Source of the DNA: Novosphingobium jiangmenense
GTDB taxonomy: Bacteria; Pseudomonadota; Alphaproteobacteria; Sphingomonadales; Sphingomonadaceae
Length of the DNA: 57,573 nucleotides
Assembly: GCF_015694345.1 (NCBI RefSeq)
Contig: NZ_JADQDC010000018.1
Span: 1 to 57,573, forward strand
Direction of reading: 5' to 3'
The notes under the pieces are model-generated. The model was not told the origin of the DNA and did not search any database. It saw only the letters and a list, made by a program, of their open reading frames with translations. Shown here piece by piece: positions 7,321 to 15,736 of this stretch; positions within the stretch are counted from its first letter, which is position 1; each line of letters begins with the position of its first letter. The position numbers were made by a program, and so were the translations under genes.

Positions 7321-7355
7321 AAAAGGGGGTGCGTTCGATGGAACGTGCCCCTTTT
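7321..7355 (+). terminator. Intrinsic terminator ending the flavocytochrome operon
   Basis: AAAAGGGGGTGCGTTC pairs with GAACGTGCCCCTTTT across a four-base loop and is followed by a run of T. It lies 28 bp after the stop of the Tat protein gene. Confidence 0.85.
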
Positions 7356-7458
7356 TCCATGGCGGACGGTTTCATTTGGTGAAACCTTCCGAAACGGCAA
7401 CTGCTCCCTCGCCGTACACCCGGCTAGCCCATCGCTGCAATTTTGGCAGTCAGCGGGC

Positions 7459-7496
7459 TTGACCCGCGCTCCCGCGTAATTAGTATGTGTTACTAA
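7459..7496 (+). promoter_or_regulatory. Sigma-70-like promoter with palindromic operator over the -10
   Basis: TTGACC at 7459-7464 and TAGTAT at 7481-7486 are spaced by 16 bp. The inverted repeat TTAGTA-TGTGT-TACTAA at 7480-7496 covers the -10, the place for a repressor to block RNA polymerase. The following operon encodes two glutathione transferases, a CoA ligase and a PQQ dehydrogenase. The core GTATGTGTT recurs in the operator candidate before ligM. Confidence 0.6.
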
Positions 7497-7552
7497 CAAA
7501 TTCCGGCACGTATCGGAATCGGGAGAGAGGCGATGCAACCGATGGGCAACGT

Positions 7553-8335
7553 ATGGACGCGGTAACCCTCTATCATTGGGAACCCAATGCCAACTCGGGC
7601 AAGCCGATGCTGGCGCTGATGGAGAAGGGCGTGCCCTTTTCCAGCCATTACATCGACATGCTGCAGTTCGACCAGCACAAGCCTGAATACCTCGCGATCA
7701 ATCCGCAGGGCACGATCCCGGCGATGACGCACACGGCCAATGGTCAACAACGCGTGCTGACCGAAAGCACCGCGATCATGGAATACGTCAACGACCGGTT
7801 CGACGGGCCTGACCTCATGCCGTCGGACGCGCAGGACCGCTGGCGGGTGCGCTGGTGGATGAAGTTCATGGACCAGTGGCTTGGCCCGAGCTTCTCGATG
7901 ATCGGCTGGAGCGTGTTCGTCGGGCCCATGGTCCGCCAGCGCGATCCTGCCGAACTTGACGCCGCGATCGATCGCATCCCGCTGCCCGAACGTCGCGTTG
8001 CATGGCGCAAGGCGATCAATGGCGATTTCTCCGAAAGCGAAATGGCCGAAAGCCGCCGCCGCGTCGGGCTCGGCATTGCCAAGCTGGAAGAGGAACTGGG
8101 CAAGCGGCCCTATGTCGGCTCGAACCAGTACAGCCTTGCCGACATCAACATCTTCAACAGCACTTATTCGCTGCCGCTGTCGCAGCCCGATCTTGCCGGC
8201 AAGGACAAGACGCCGAACATCATGCGCTGGCTCAAGCGGGTCTATACCCGTGAAGCGGTCAGGAAGACCTGGGCCATGGGCAAGACCGACCTCGCCCATC
8301 GCTACGGCCTGATCATGGCGGAGATCGAAGGATGA
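7553..8335 (+). CDS. Glutathione S-transferase, LigF-like beta-etherase group
   Basis: Predicted 260-residue glutathione transferase. The N-terminal thioredoxin-like domain has YHWEPNANSGKPMLAL with the NS pair at 14-15, the cis-proline segment NPQGTIPAM and TESTAIMEYVNDRF. The C-terminal helical domain has a long insert and the LADINIFN motif. Length and the NSxKP start match LigF-type beta-etherases, which cut aryl ether bonds of lignin dimers by glutathione attack, and also the LigF-like protein at 16487-17263. It is first in the operon behind the promoter at 7459. The strong GGGAGAGAGG lies about 22 bp before this ATG, farther than usual, but no in-frame start lies closer to it. Etherase activity is inferred from family and context. 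Confidence 0.82.
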   Translation: MDAVTLYHWEPNANSGKPMLALMEKGVPFSSHYIDMLQFDQHKPEYLAINPQGTIPAMTHTANGQQRVLTESTAIMEYVNDRFDGPDLMPSDAQDRWRVRWWMKFMDQWLGPSFSMIGWSVFVGPMVRQRDPAELDAAIDRIPLPERRVAWRKAINGDFSESEMAESRRRVGLGIAKLEEELGKRPYVGSNQYSLADINIFNSTYSLPLSQPDLAGKDKTPNIMRWLKRVYTREAVRKTWAMGKTDLAHRYGLIMAEIEG

Positions 8336-9117
8336 GCGCGATTCTCTACCACGGCGAGCCCAATGGCGCATCGCTGACCGTTCTTGCCGCCCTCGCGCAG
8401 TCCGGCCTCGACATCGAATGCCGCCGCATCGACCTGCTGGCGGGCGAACGCCACGCGCTTCCCGACATTGCCGATCCCGTCGCGCTGGACCTGTGCATCG
8501 AGGGCGAAGGCCCGGTGCTGGTGATCGATGGCGAGGCAATGACCGAGTCCGTGTTCCTCGCACAGTACTTCGACGAAGCAGCCGGTGGTGCAGGGCTTCA
8601 GCCGGCCGACGCCTATGCGCGCTGGGAAATGATGATGTGGTGCCGCCAGATCACCGAGCGGCTGTCGCCCGCTGCTGCCCTGCTCGGCAATCTCGCCACC
8701 TCGCAGCATGCAATCGCCGCCACTCCGGCCGATGAGTTCGCGGGCCTCGCGGCGCGCATCGTCTCGGATGACCTGCGCCAGCGCTGGCAGGCCTTGAACG
8801 ACGATGTCGTCGATGCCGCGCAAGTGGCCGACTGCGAGACCAAGGTCGCCGCCGCGGTCGAGCGCTGCGAGAAGCAGCTTGCCGATGGGCGCGAATGGCT
8901 GATGGGCACGTTCTCGATTGCCGATCTCGTCACCTGTTCGTGGCTTGCCGGGATGCAGCTTCTGCGCCCCGGTGCCTTCGCCCATGCGCCGCTGACGACC
9001 GCGTGGCTCGCCCACACGCTGGCACAGCCCTGCGTCAAGGCGGCACTTGCCAGATCGACCGTTTCCGAACCGCTCCGCGCCTGGGCGCCGGGGCCTGAAA
9101 TCAACCGTTGGGGATAA
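8332..9117 (+). CDS. Divergent glutathione S-transferase
   Basis: Predicted 261-residue GST-fold protein overlapping the preceding GST gene by four bases (ATGA). The N-terminal domain (LYHGEPNGASLTVLAALAQ, then GPVLVIDGEAMTESVFLAQYFDE) keeps the fold, but the residue before the conserved serine is alanine rather than asparagine and the usual NPxGxVP loop is degenerate (DPVALDLCIEGEGPVL). The C-terminal domain has several cysteines and the closing IADLVTCSWL helix. It may form a heterodimer with the first GST, as some sphingomonad etherases do, or act as a glutathione lyase on the thioether product. It is not close enough to a known Lig protein for me to name. Confidence 0.75.
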   Translation: MSAILYHGEPNGASLTVLAALAQSGLDIECRRIDLLAGERHALPDIADPVALDLCIEGEGPVLVIDGEAMTESVFLAQYFDEAAGGAGLQPADAYARWEMMMWCRQITERLSPAAALLGNLATSQHAIAATPADEFAGLAARIVSDDLRQRWQALNDDVVDAAQVADCETKVAAAVERCEKQLADGREWLMGTFSIADLVTCSWLAGMQLLRPGAFAHAPLTTAWLAHTLAQPCVKAALARSTVSEPLRAWAPGPEINRWG

Positions 9118-9120
9118 CCA

Positions 9121-10686
9121 ATGCGCGCCATCGACTACTTTGACCGCGGCCACGATCGCGATCCGCAGCGTCTCGCCATCGTCGACACCGAGACCGGCCT
9201 GAAGCTGACCTTTGCCGAGACCAAGGCCCTGTCCGAACGCATCGCGGCAGCCCTCCAGAAGGGTGGTTTCGAGAACCAGGACTGCCTCGGCCTCTATGGC
9301 CCGAACGACGGCATGCTGCTGGTCGTCCTGCTGGCGATGTGGCGCGCCAACGGCAAGTGGATCCCGGTCAACACCCGCAATGCGATCGACGCCAACGCCG
9401 CCTACATCAACTACGTCCGCCTCAAGTGGCTGGTCTATCACTCGTCCAAGGCCGACGAAGTCCAGCAGCTCAAGGACCTGTGCCCCACGCTCCAGCACTT
9501 CGTCTGCCTCGACAAGCGCATGGGCGACGACCCGAGCCTCGACGAGTTCATGGCGGGCGTGAGCGAAGCCGATTTCGTCGAACCCGAGATCGATGCGTTC
9601 GGCAACCTGATGGACATGGTCGGCATTTTCCCGACTGGTGGCACCACTGGCCCATCGAAGGGCGCGAACGTGACCAACCTCGGCTGGGGCACGATGATCG
9701 AGACCGCCGCCGACGGCATGGGCGGGCGCACCGATTCCCCGGTGGCGCTGGTTTCTGCGCCGATCACCCACGCCGCTGGCCCGATCGCGCTTTCCACGCT
9801 GAGCCTCGGCGCCACGCAGGTGATCCTGCCCGGCTTCGATGCCGAGCGCGTGCTTCGCACCATCGCGGAGTACAAGGTCACCCACATGTACCTGCCGCCG
9901 ACGGCGCTCTACCAGTTGCTGGCCTCGCCGGAACTTGGCGATCACGACTACTCGTCCTTGCGCATCTTCATCCTCGTCGGCTCGCCGTGCAGCCCGGAAA
10001 AGCTGCGTCAGGCGGTCGAAGTGTTCGGCCCGGCGATGTGCCAGTCCTATGGTCAGGTCGAATGCCCGATGATCGTGGCGTGGTTCCCGCCCGAGGACGT
10101 GGCGAAGTTCGCTACTTCGGCGCCCGAGAAGTTGGCCGCCTGCGGCAAGCCGACGCGCTCCATCAAGGTCAAGCTGCTCGACGACGATGGCAACGAAGTG
10201 CCGCTGGGCGAGGCTGGCGAGATCTGCGTGCGCGGCGCGCTGGTCACCCATTCCTACTTCGAAAAGCCCGAGGAAACCGCCGAAATCCGCAAGTTCGGCT
10301 GGCATCACACCGGTGACGTCGGCAAGTTCGACAAGGACGGCTACCTCTACATCGTCGACCGCAAGAAGGACATGGTTGTCTCGGGCGGCTTCAACGTGTT
10401 CACCGCCGAGGTCGAGGCTGCAGTGACCGAACTGGCGCAAGTGCGCGAGGCCTGCGTCTTCGGCATCCCGCACGAGAAGTGGGGGGAACAGGTCCACGCG
10501 GTGGTCGTTGCAGACGGCATTACCGAGGCCGAAATTATCGCCTATGCCAAGGAGCGACTGGGCGGGGTCAAGGCGCCGAAATCTGTCACGTTTATCGACT
10601 CGATTCCGCGCACCGCAGCGGGCAAGATGGACAAGAAGGCGCTGCGGGTTCCCTATTGGGGCAACGCCGATCGTATGGTCAACTGA
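9121..10686 (+). CDS. Acyl/aryl-CoA ligase (AMP-forming)
   Basis: Predicted 521-residue ANL-superfamily enzyme that activates a carboxylic acid with ATP and CoA. The phosphate-binding loop is PTGGTTGPSKGANVT; the adenine motif is SYGQVECPM; HTGDVGKFDKDGYLYIVDRKKDMVVSGGFNVF contains the adenylate-contacting aspartate and hinge; PRTAAGKMDKKALR carries the catalytic lysine. Length is normal for the family. It follows the two GST genes by three bases. In this setting the substrate is likely a phenylpropanoid or other side-chain acid formed by the alcohol and aldehyde dehydrogenases of the cluster, opening a CoA-dependent chain shortening; no hydratase or thiolase gene is present in the cluster to complete it. 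Confidence 0.88.
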   Translation: MRAIDYFDRGHDRDPQRLAIVDTETGLKLTFAETKALSERIAAALQKGGFENQDCLGLYGPNDGMLLVVLLAMWRANGKWIPVNTRNAIDANAAYINYVRLKWLVYHSSKADEVQQLKDLCPTLQHFVCLDKRMGDDPSLDEFMAGVSEADFVEPEIDAFGNLMDMVGIFPTGGTTGPSKGANVTNLGWGTMIETAADGMGGRTDSPVALVSAPITHAAGPIALSTLSLGATQVILPGFDAERVLRTIAEYKVTHMYLPPTALYQLLASPELGDHDYSSLRIFILVGSPCSPEKLRQAVEVFGPAMCQSYGQVECPMIVAWFPPEDVAKFATSAPEKLAACGKPTRSIKVKLLDDDGNEVPLGEAGEICVRGALVTHSYFEKPEETAEIRKFGWHHTGDVGKFDKDGYLYIVDRKKDMVVSGGFNVFTAEVEAAVTELAQVREACVFGIPHEKWGEQVHAVVVADGITEAEIIAYAKERLGGVKAPKSVTFIDSIPRTAAGKMDKKALRVPYWGNADRMVN

Positions 10687-10719
10687 TCCGCAAAACGGAC
10701 AGTCGGGAGAGAGCTGGAT

Positions 10720-12828
10720 ATGCGTTTCAAGGTCCTGGGACTGATGGCCGCACTGCTGCCGCTGGCGGCGTGCAACATCAAGAGCGATGGCGGCGGTGCT
10801 GGCGTCGCCACGGCGGGCGTCACCGATGCGATGATCGCACAAGTGCCGGAAGGCGAGTGGCTGAGCTATGGCCGTGATTATGGCGAGCAACGCTTCTCAC
10901 CCCTGACCCAGGTCAACGACAGCAACGTCGGCCAGCTCGGCCTCGCCTGGTTCCACGACCTTGAGACCGCACGCGGGCAGGAAGCCACCCCGCTTATGCA
11001 CGATGGCACGCTCTACATCTCGACCGCGTGGTCGATGGTGAAGGCGTTCGATGCCAAGACCGGCGCGCTCAAGTGGTCCTACGATCCGGAAGTGCCGCGC
11101 GAGACGCTGGTCCGCGCCTGCTGCGATGCCGTCAACCGCGGTGTCGCGCTCTATGGCGACAAGGTCTTTGTCGGCACGCTCGACGGTCGCCTCGTCGCGC
11201 TCGACCAGAAGACCGGCAAGGTTGTGTGGTCGAAGGTCGTCGTTCCCAACCAGCAGGACTATACCATCACCGGCGCGCCGCGCGTGGTGAAGGGCAAGGT
11301 CCTGATCGGCAGCGGCGGTTCGGAATACAAGGCGCGCGGCTATATCGCGGCCTATGATGTCAACACCGGCAACGAGGTGTGGAAGTTCCACACCGTTCCG
11401 GGCAATCCCGCCGATGGCTTCGAGAACAAGGCCATGGAGAACGCTGCCAAGACCTGGGCGGGCGAATGGTGGAAGCTCGGCGGTGGCGGCACGGTGTGGG
11501 ATTCGATCACCTACGATCCGACGACCAACCTCGTACTGTTCGGCACCGGCAATGCCGAGCCGTGGAATCCCGCTGCGTCCGGGCGTGAGGGTGACAGCCT
11601 CTACACCTCGTCCATCGTCGCGGTGAATGCCGATACCGGCGAATATGCTTGGCACTTTCAGGAAACCCCGGAAGACCGCTGGGACTTCGACAGCGCCCAG
11701 CAGATCACGCTGGCGGACCTCAACATCGGCGGCCAGCAGCGCCATGTCGTGCTGCATGCGCCCAAGAACGGTCATGTCTACGTGCTTGACGCCAAGACCG
11801 GCCAGTTCATCTCGGCAACGCCGTTCGTGATGGTGAACTGGGCGACTGGCATCGATCCCAACACCGGCAAGGCCACGGTCAACCCCGCAGCCCGCTATGA
11901 GAAGGGCGCGCCGTTTGTCAGCCTGCCCGGCGCGGTCGGTGCGCACTCGTGGCAGCCGCAGAGCTTCAGCCCGAAGACCGGCCTGCTCTACCTGCCCGTC
12001 AACAATGCAGCATTCCCCTATGCGGCGGCGAAGGACTGGAAGGCCACCGACATCGGTTTCCAGACCGGGCTTGACGGCTACGTTACCGCCATGCCGGCTG
12101 ACGCCAAGGCCCGCTCCGCCGCGATGAGCGCAACCACCGGTACGCTGCTGGCTTGGGACCCGGTTGCCAGAAAGGCAGCATGGAAGGTCGAACTGCCGAG
12201 TCCGTCCAATGGCGGCATCCTTTCGACCGCCGGCAACCTCGTGTTCCAGGGCACTGCGGGCGGTGACTTCGTTGCCTACAGCGCCGACAAGGGCAAGCAG
12301 CTCTGGTCGTTCCCGGCGCAGAGCGGCATCATCGCCGCGCCGATGACTTATGCGATCGACGGCGAACAGTACGTCGCGGTCATGGTCGGCTGGGGCGGCG
12401 TGTGGGACGTTGCCACCGGCGTCCTCGCGCACAAGGCCAAGAAGCAGCGCAACATCAGCCGCCTCGTCGTGTTCAAGCTTGGCGGCAAGGCGACGCTGCC
12501 TGCTGCTCCGCCGATGGCCAAGATGGTGCTCGATCCGCCGCCGTTCACCGGTACGCCGGAACAGGCCAAGGCCGGTGGCGAACTCTACGGCCGCTACTGC
12601 AACGTCTGCCATGGCGACGCCGCAGTGGCCGGTGGCGTGAACCCCGACCTGCGCCACTCGGCCGCGCTCAATGCGCCCGAAGCGATCCGTTCGGTGGTGA
12701 TCGACGGCGCGCTTCAGCACAACGGCATGGTCTCGTTCAAGTCGGCGCTGAAGCCCGAGGACGCAGACAACATCCGCCACTACCTGATCAAGCGGGCGAA
12801 CGAGGACAAGGCTCTGGAAGCCCGCTGA
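10720..12828 (+). CDS. PQQ-dependent dehydrogenase with C-terminal cytochrome c, lipoprotein (paralogue)
   Basis: Predicted 702-residue quinohaemoprotein, paralogous to the enzyme at 1948-4215. A lipobox LAAC at residues 15-18 predicts membrane anchoring on the periplasmic side. Vicinal cysteines are Cys134-Cys135 (RACCDAVNRGVAL), the propeller contains GGGGTVWDSITYDP and YAWHFQETPEDRWDFDSAQQ, and the haem site CNVCH is at 627-631. Such enzymes oxidise primary or secondary alcohols, including aromatic ones. A GGGAGAG ribosome site precedes the ATG. The gene closes the GST and CoA-ligase operon. Having two such enzymes suggests two alcohol substrates, two stereoisomers, or consecutive alcohol and aldehyde oxidation. 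PQQ biosynthesis genes are not in the window. Confidence 0.92.
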   Translation: MRFKVLGLMAALLPLAACNIKSDGGGAGVATAGVTDAMIAQVPEGEWLSYGRDYGEQRFSPLTQVNDSNVGQLGLAWFHDLETARGQEATPLMHDGTLYISTAWSMVKAFDAKTGALKWSYDPEVPRETLVRACCDAVNRGVALYGDKVFVGTLDGRLVALDQKTGKVVWSKVVVPNQQDYTITGAPRVVKGKVLIGSGGSEYKARGYIAAYDVNTGNEVWKFHTVPGNPADGFENKAMENAAKTWAGEWWKLGGGGTVWDSITYDPTTNLVLFGTGNAEPWNPAASGREGDSLYTSSIVAVNADTGEYAWHFQETPEDRWDFDSAQQITLADLNIGGQQRHVVLHAPKNGHVYVLDAKTGQFISATPFVMVNWATGIDPNTGKATVNPAARYEKGAPFVSLPGAVGAHSWQPQSFSPKTGLLYLPVNNAAFPYAAAKDWKATDIGFQTGLDGYVTAMPADAKARSAAMSATTGTLLAWDPVARKAAWKVELPSPSNGGILSTAGNLVFQGTAGGDFVAYSADKGKQLWSFPAQSGIIAAPMTYAIDGEQYVAVMVGWGGVWDVATGVLAHKAKKQRNISRLVVFKLGGKATLPAAPPMAKMVLDPPPFTGTPEQAKAGGELYGRYCNVCHGDAAVAGGVNPDLRHSAALNAPEAIRSVVIDGALQHNGMVSFKSALKPEDADNIRHYLIKRANEDKALEAR

Positions 12829-12835
12829 CAAGAAT

Positions 12836-12859
12836 GCTATGAGTCATAGCAACTATAAT
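12836..12859 (+). promoter_or_regulatory. Palindromic operator followed by a perfect TATAAT
   Basis: GCTATGA-G-TCATAGC at 12836-12850 is a perfect inverted repeat with a one-base centre. TATAAT at 12854-12859 follows after three bases, and the aldehyde dehydrogenase start codon is 15 bp farther. A regulator bound here would sit just upstream of the -10. This suggests that the aldehyde dehydrogenase operon has its own promoter despite the short 46-bp gap. Confidence 0.6.
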
Positions 12860-12874
12860 CGAGTGGAGAGATTC

Positions 12875-14299
12875 ATGACGCATCTTTATCCCAACCTGAT
12901 CAATGGCGAGCTGGTCACGACCGCAGATTCGCTCGAAGTCGTGAACCCCGCGAACGAGCAGGTCATCGGCCGCGTGCCCGCCTGCGGAGCCGAAGAACTT
13001 GACCGCGCCGTCGCTGCCGCGCGCGCTGCCTTCAAGACCTGGTCGAAGACCCCGGTCGATGATCGCCGCGCCGTCATCCGCAACATGGCGGCAGCGATCG
13101 AAGCCAACTTCGACGAGCTCTACCGCCTGCTCACCAGCGAGCAGGGCAAGCCGCATCATCAGGCGCAGCACGAGATCGGCGCCTGCGCCGGCATCATGAA
13201 CGCCCAGTCCACGCTGACGCTTGAAGAGACGGTCAACGAGGACAGCGATACCCGCTTCAGCCGCACCCGCCGCGTGCCGGTCGGCGTGGTTGCGGGCATC
13301 GTGCCGTGGAACTTCCCGCTGCTGATGGCCGTGCAGAAGATCGCGCCCGCGATCCTCACCGGCTGCACCATCGTGCTCAAGCCTTCGCCGTTCACGCCGC
13401 TGACCACGCTCAAGTTTGCCGAGCTGATCAAGGACATCGTGCCCGCTGGCGTCGTCAACATCATCACCGGCGAAGATGCGCTCGGCCCGATGATGACCTC
13501 GCACCCCGACATCGACAAGATCACGTTCACCGGTTCGACCGCGACCGGCAAGCGCATCATGGAAGGCGCCTCGAAGGACCTCAAGCGCATCACGCTGGAA
13601 CTGGGCGGCAACGATGCCTCGATCGTCCTGCCCGATGCCGACGTCGAGAAGGTGGCCGAGCAGCTGTTCTGGTCGAGCTTCACCAACGCCGGCCAGATCT
13701 GCGTCGCCGCCAAGCGCGTCTACATCCACGAAGACATCTACGACGACCTGTCGAAGGCCATTGCCGAATACGCCAAGACGGTGAAGGTCGGTGACGGGTC
13801 CGAGCAGGGCACCGGCGTCGGTCCGATCCAGAACAAGAAGCAGTTCGAGCGCGTCTGCGAGCTGATCCAGGATGCCAAGGACAACGGCTACAAGTTCCTC
13901 GTCGGCGGCGACGTCGATCCTTCGGGCTCTGGCTACTATGTGCCGATCACCATCCTCGACAATCCGCCCGAAGATGCGCGCATCGTGGCGGAAGAGCAGT
14001 TCGGCCCGGTCATGCCGCTGATGAAGTTCTCGAGCGACGATGAAGTGATCGCTCGTGCCAACAACTCGGAATACGGCCTGGCTGGTGCGGTCTGGACCAA
14101 GGACACCGAGCGCGGCGTGAAGATCGCCGAGCAGCTCGAAACCGGCACTGTCTGGATCAACGAGTTCCTCCACCTCTCGCCCTTCGCACCCTTCGGCGGC
14201 CACAAGCAGTCGGGCTTCGGTGCGGAATACGGCATCGAGGGGCTGAAGGAGTTCACCTACAGCCAGGTGATCACGGTCAAGAAGGACGCGCTGGTCTGA
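12875..14299 (+). CDS. NAD(P)-dependent aldehyde dehydrogenase
   Basis: Predicted 474-residue aldehyde dehydrogenase. It shows the family landmarks: PWNFPLLMAVQKIAPAILTG, FTGSTATGKRIM for the cofactor, the general-base glutamate in LELGGNDASIV, the catalytic cysteine in NAGQICVAAKR, and EEQFGPVMP near the end. The start MTHLYPN at 12875 has GTGGAGAG before it; an in-frame ATG at 12839 lies inside the operator palindrome and is rejected. Its likely job is to oxidise an aromatic or side-chain aldehyde produced by the PQQ dehydrogenases or by a lyase step to the acid that the CoA ligase takes. Substrate specificity cannot be read from sequence. Confidence 0.92.
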   Translation: MTHLYPNLINGELVTTADSLEVVNPANEQVIGRVPACGAEELDRAVAAARAAFKTWSKTPVDDRRAVIRNMAAAIEANFDELYRLLTSEQGKPHHQAQHEIGACAGIMNAQSTLTLEETVNEDSDTRFSRTRRVPVGVVAGIVPWNFPLLMAVQKIAPAILTGCTIVLKPSPFTPLTTLKFAELIKDIVPAGVVNIITGEDALGPMMTSHPDIDKITFTGSTATGKRIMEGASKDLKRITLELGGNDASIVLPDADVEKVAEQLFWSSFTNAGQICVAAKRVYIHEDIYDDLSKAIAEYAKTVKVGDGSEQGTGVGPIQNKKQFERVCELIQDAKDNGYKFLVGGDVDPSGSGYYVPITILDNPPEDARIVAEEQFGPVMPLMKFSSDDEVIARANNSEYGLAGAVWTKDTERGVKIAEQLETGTVWINEFLHLSPFAPFGGHKQSGFGAEYGIEGLKEFTYSQVITVKKDALV

Positions 14300-14379
14300 T
14301 CCGCGCCTGAATGTCGAAGTCGGCCCTGTCGTATCGCGGCAGGGTCGCCTCGACCTTGCACAAATGAAGGAATAGCGCA

Positions 14380-15252
14380 GTGCCCATCGACCTTTCGAAG
14401 ATCAAGGCGATCGACGTCCACGTCCACGCCGAGGTCTCGTGCCACGATCCGGAAGATCCGGTCATGGGCCAGTTCTTCGATGCGGCCTCGGCCTACTTCA
14501 AGGCTCCGCGCGAACGCCCGAAGATGCCGGAGATCGTCGAGATCTACCGCGAACAGCAGATCGCGTTCTGCATGTTCACGGTCGATGCCGAATGCGGCAT
14601 GGGCGCGAAGCGGGTTTCCAACTACGAAGTCGCCGAAATGGCGCTCAAGAATGATGACATCTGCATCGCCTTCGCCTCGATCGACCCGCACAAGGGCAAG
14701 TTCGGCGCGCGCGAGGCGCGGGACCTGATCGAGAACTATGGGGTCAAGGGCTTCAAGTTCCATGGCATCGTCCAGAACTGCCACCCCGCCGATCGCGTCG
14801 GCTATCCGATCTACGAAGTGATCGCCGAATATGGCCTGCCCGCGATCTTCCACACCGGCCACTCCGGCATGGGCACCGGCATGCGCGGCGGCGGCGGCAT
14901 GCGCCTCAAGTATGGCCAGCCGATGCTGGTCGACGATGTCGCGGTCGATTTCCCCGACATGAAGATCATCCTCGCCCATCCGTCGTGGCCGTGGGTCGAT
15001 GAAAGCCTGTCGATGGCGCTGCACAAGGACAACGTGTTCATCGACCTGTCCGGCTGGAGCCCGAAGTACTTCCAGCCGCAGATCATCCAGTATGCCAACA
15101 CGCAGCTGCGCAAGAAGATGCTGTTCGGTTCGGATTTCCCGCTGATCCACCCGCAGAAGTGGATCGATGCCGCGCTGCAGGTCGGCTTCAAGGAAGAGGT
15201 CATGCCCGGCATCATGAAGGACAACGCCGCGCGCCTGCTCGGGCTGGCCTGA
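14380..15252 (+). CDS. Amidohydrolase-2 family metal-dependent hydrolase/decarboxylase
   Basis: Predicted 290-residue TIM-barrel enzyme of the amidohydrolase-2 group, which includes aromatic decarboxylases and hydratases such as 5-carboxyvanillate decarboxylase. Likely metal ligands are His14 and His16 in DVHVHAE, a histidine in FHTGHSG, one in LAHPSWPWVDE and the aspartate in LFGSDFPLIHP. The start is GTG with GAAGGA upstream. The position of the first acidic ligand is Asp12 rather than the glutamate common in the decarboxylases, so a hydrolase function is as likely. It lies 80 bp after the aldehyde dehydrogenase gene; the gap holds an imperfect hairpin around 14324-14346. In context it may remove a carboxyl group or open a lactone. 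Confidence 0.82.
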   Translation: MPIDLSKIKAIDVHVHAEVSCHDPEDPVMGQFFDAASAYFKAPRERPKMPEIVEIYREQQIAFCMFTVDAECGMGAKRVSNYEVAEMALKNDDICIAFASIDPHKGKFGAREARDLIENYGVKGFKFHGIVQNCHPADRVGYPIYEVIAEYGLPAIFHTGHSGMGTGMRGGGGMRLKYGQPMLVDDVAVDFPDMKIILAHPSWPWVDESLSMALHKDNVFIDLSGWSPKYFQPQIIQYANTQLRKKMLFGSDFPLIHPQKWIDAALQVGFKEEVMPGIMKDNAARLLGLA

Positions 15253-15274
15253 GAAGAAGACCTGAGCCACGCCC

Positions 15275-15736
15275 ATGGCCGACCCTGACGACATCCGCGC
15301 CTGGCAGAGGCTCGATGCGGAAGTGACCACGTCGGGCCGGATCGAGGACAAGGACGTCATGCGCCTCGCCGATCTCGGCGTGGCGCACGTCATCAATCTC
15401 GCGCTTGAAACCCATCCCGAGGCGCTGGCCGGGGAAGGGGGGAAGCTGGCCGCGCAGGGCATCGCCTATACCCACATCCCCGTGCCGTTTGACGCGCCCG
15501 GCGAGGACCACTTCGCCGCCTTCGTGAAGGCAGTGGAGGAGGGACCGAAGCCGGTCCACGTCCACTGCATCATGAACTGGCGCGTCTCGGCTTTCTTCTA
15601 CCGCTATAACCGCGACGTTTGCGGCATGCCTGAAGCTGAAGCCCGCGCCATGATGGCACGGCAATGGTCGCCCGAAGGCCACGACAGCAAGGAAGCCCGC
15701 GTGTGGGCCCAATTCATCGCAAGGACCCTCAAGTGA
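15275..15736 (+). CDS. Protein-tyrosine-phosphatase-fold protein with shortened P-loop
   Basis: Predicted 153-residue protein whose layout follows small dual-specificity or DUF442-like phosphatases: VMRLADLGVAHVINLALE, AYTHIPVPFDAPGEDHFAAF and the loop VHVHCIMNWRVSAF. In phosphatases the loop is C-X5-R. Here Cys98 and Arg103 are separated by only four residues, and no serine or threonine follows the arginine directly. That argues against ordinary phosphate hydrolysis, or for a divergent subfamily. Its stop overlaps the next start (GTGA), so it is co-translated with the SDR gene. A phosphatase in an aromatic catabolic operon is unexpected; it may have been recruited to another chemistry or to regulation. 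Confidence 0.65.
   Translation: MADPDDIRAWQRLDAEVTTSGRIEDKDVMRLADLGVAHVINLALETHPEALAGEGGKLAAQGIAYTHIPVPFDAPGEDHFAAFVKAVEEGPKPVHVHCIMNWRVSAFFYRYNRDVCGMPEAEARAMMARQWSPEGHDSKEARVWAQFIARTLK

Noticed and set aside
12839..12875. Upstream ATG at 12839 as start of the aldehyde dehydrogenase
   Set aside because: It lies inside the operator palindrome and before TATAAT; the ATG at 12875 has a proper ribosome site and family N-terminus.
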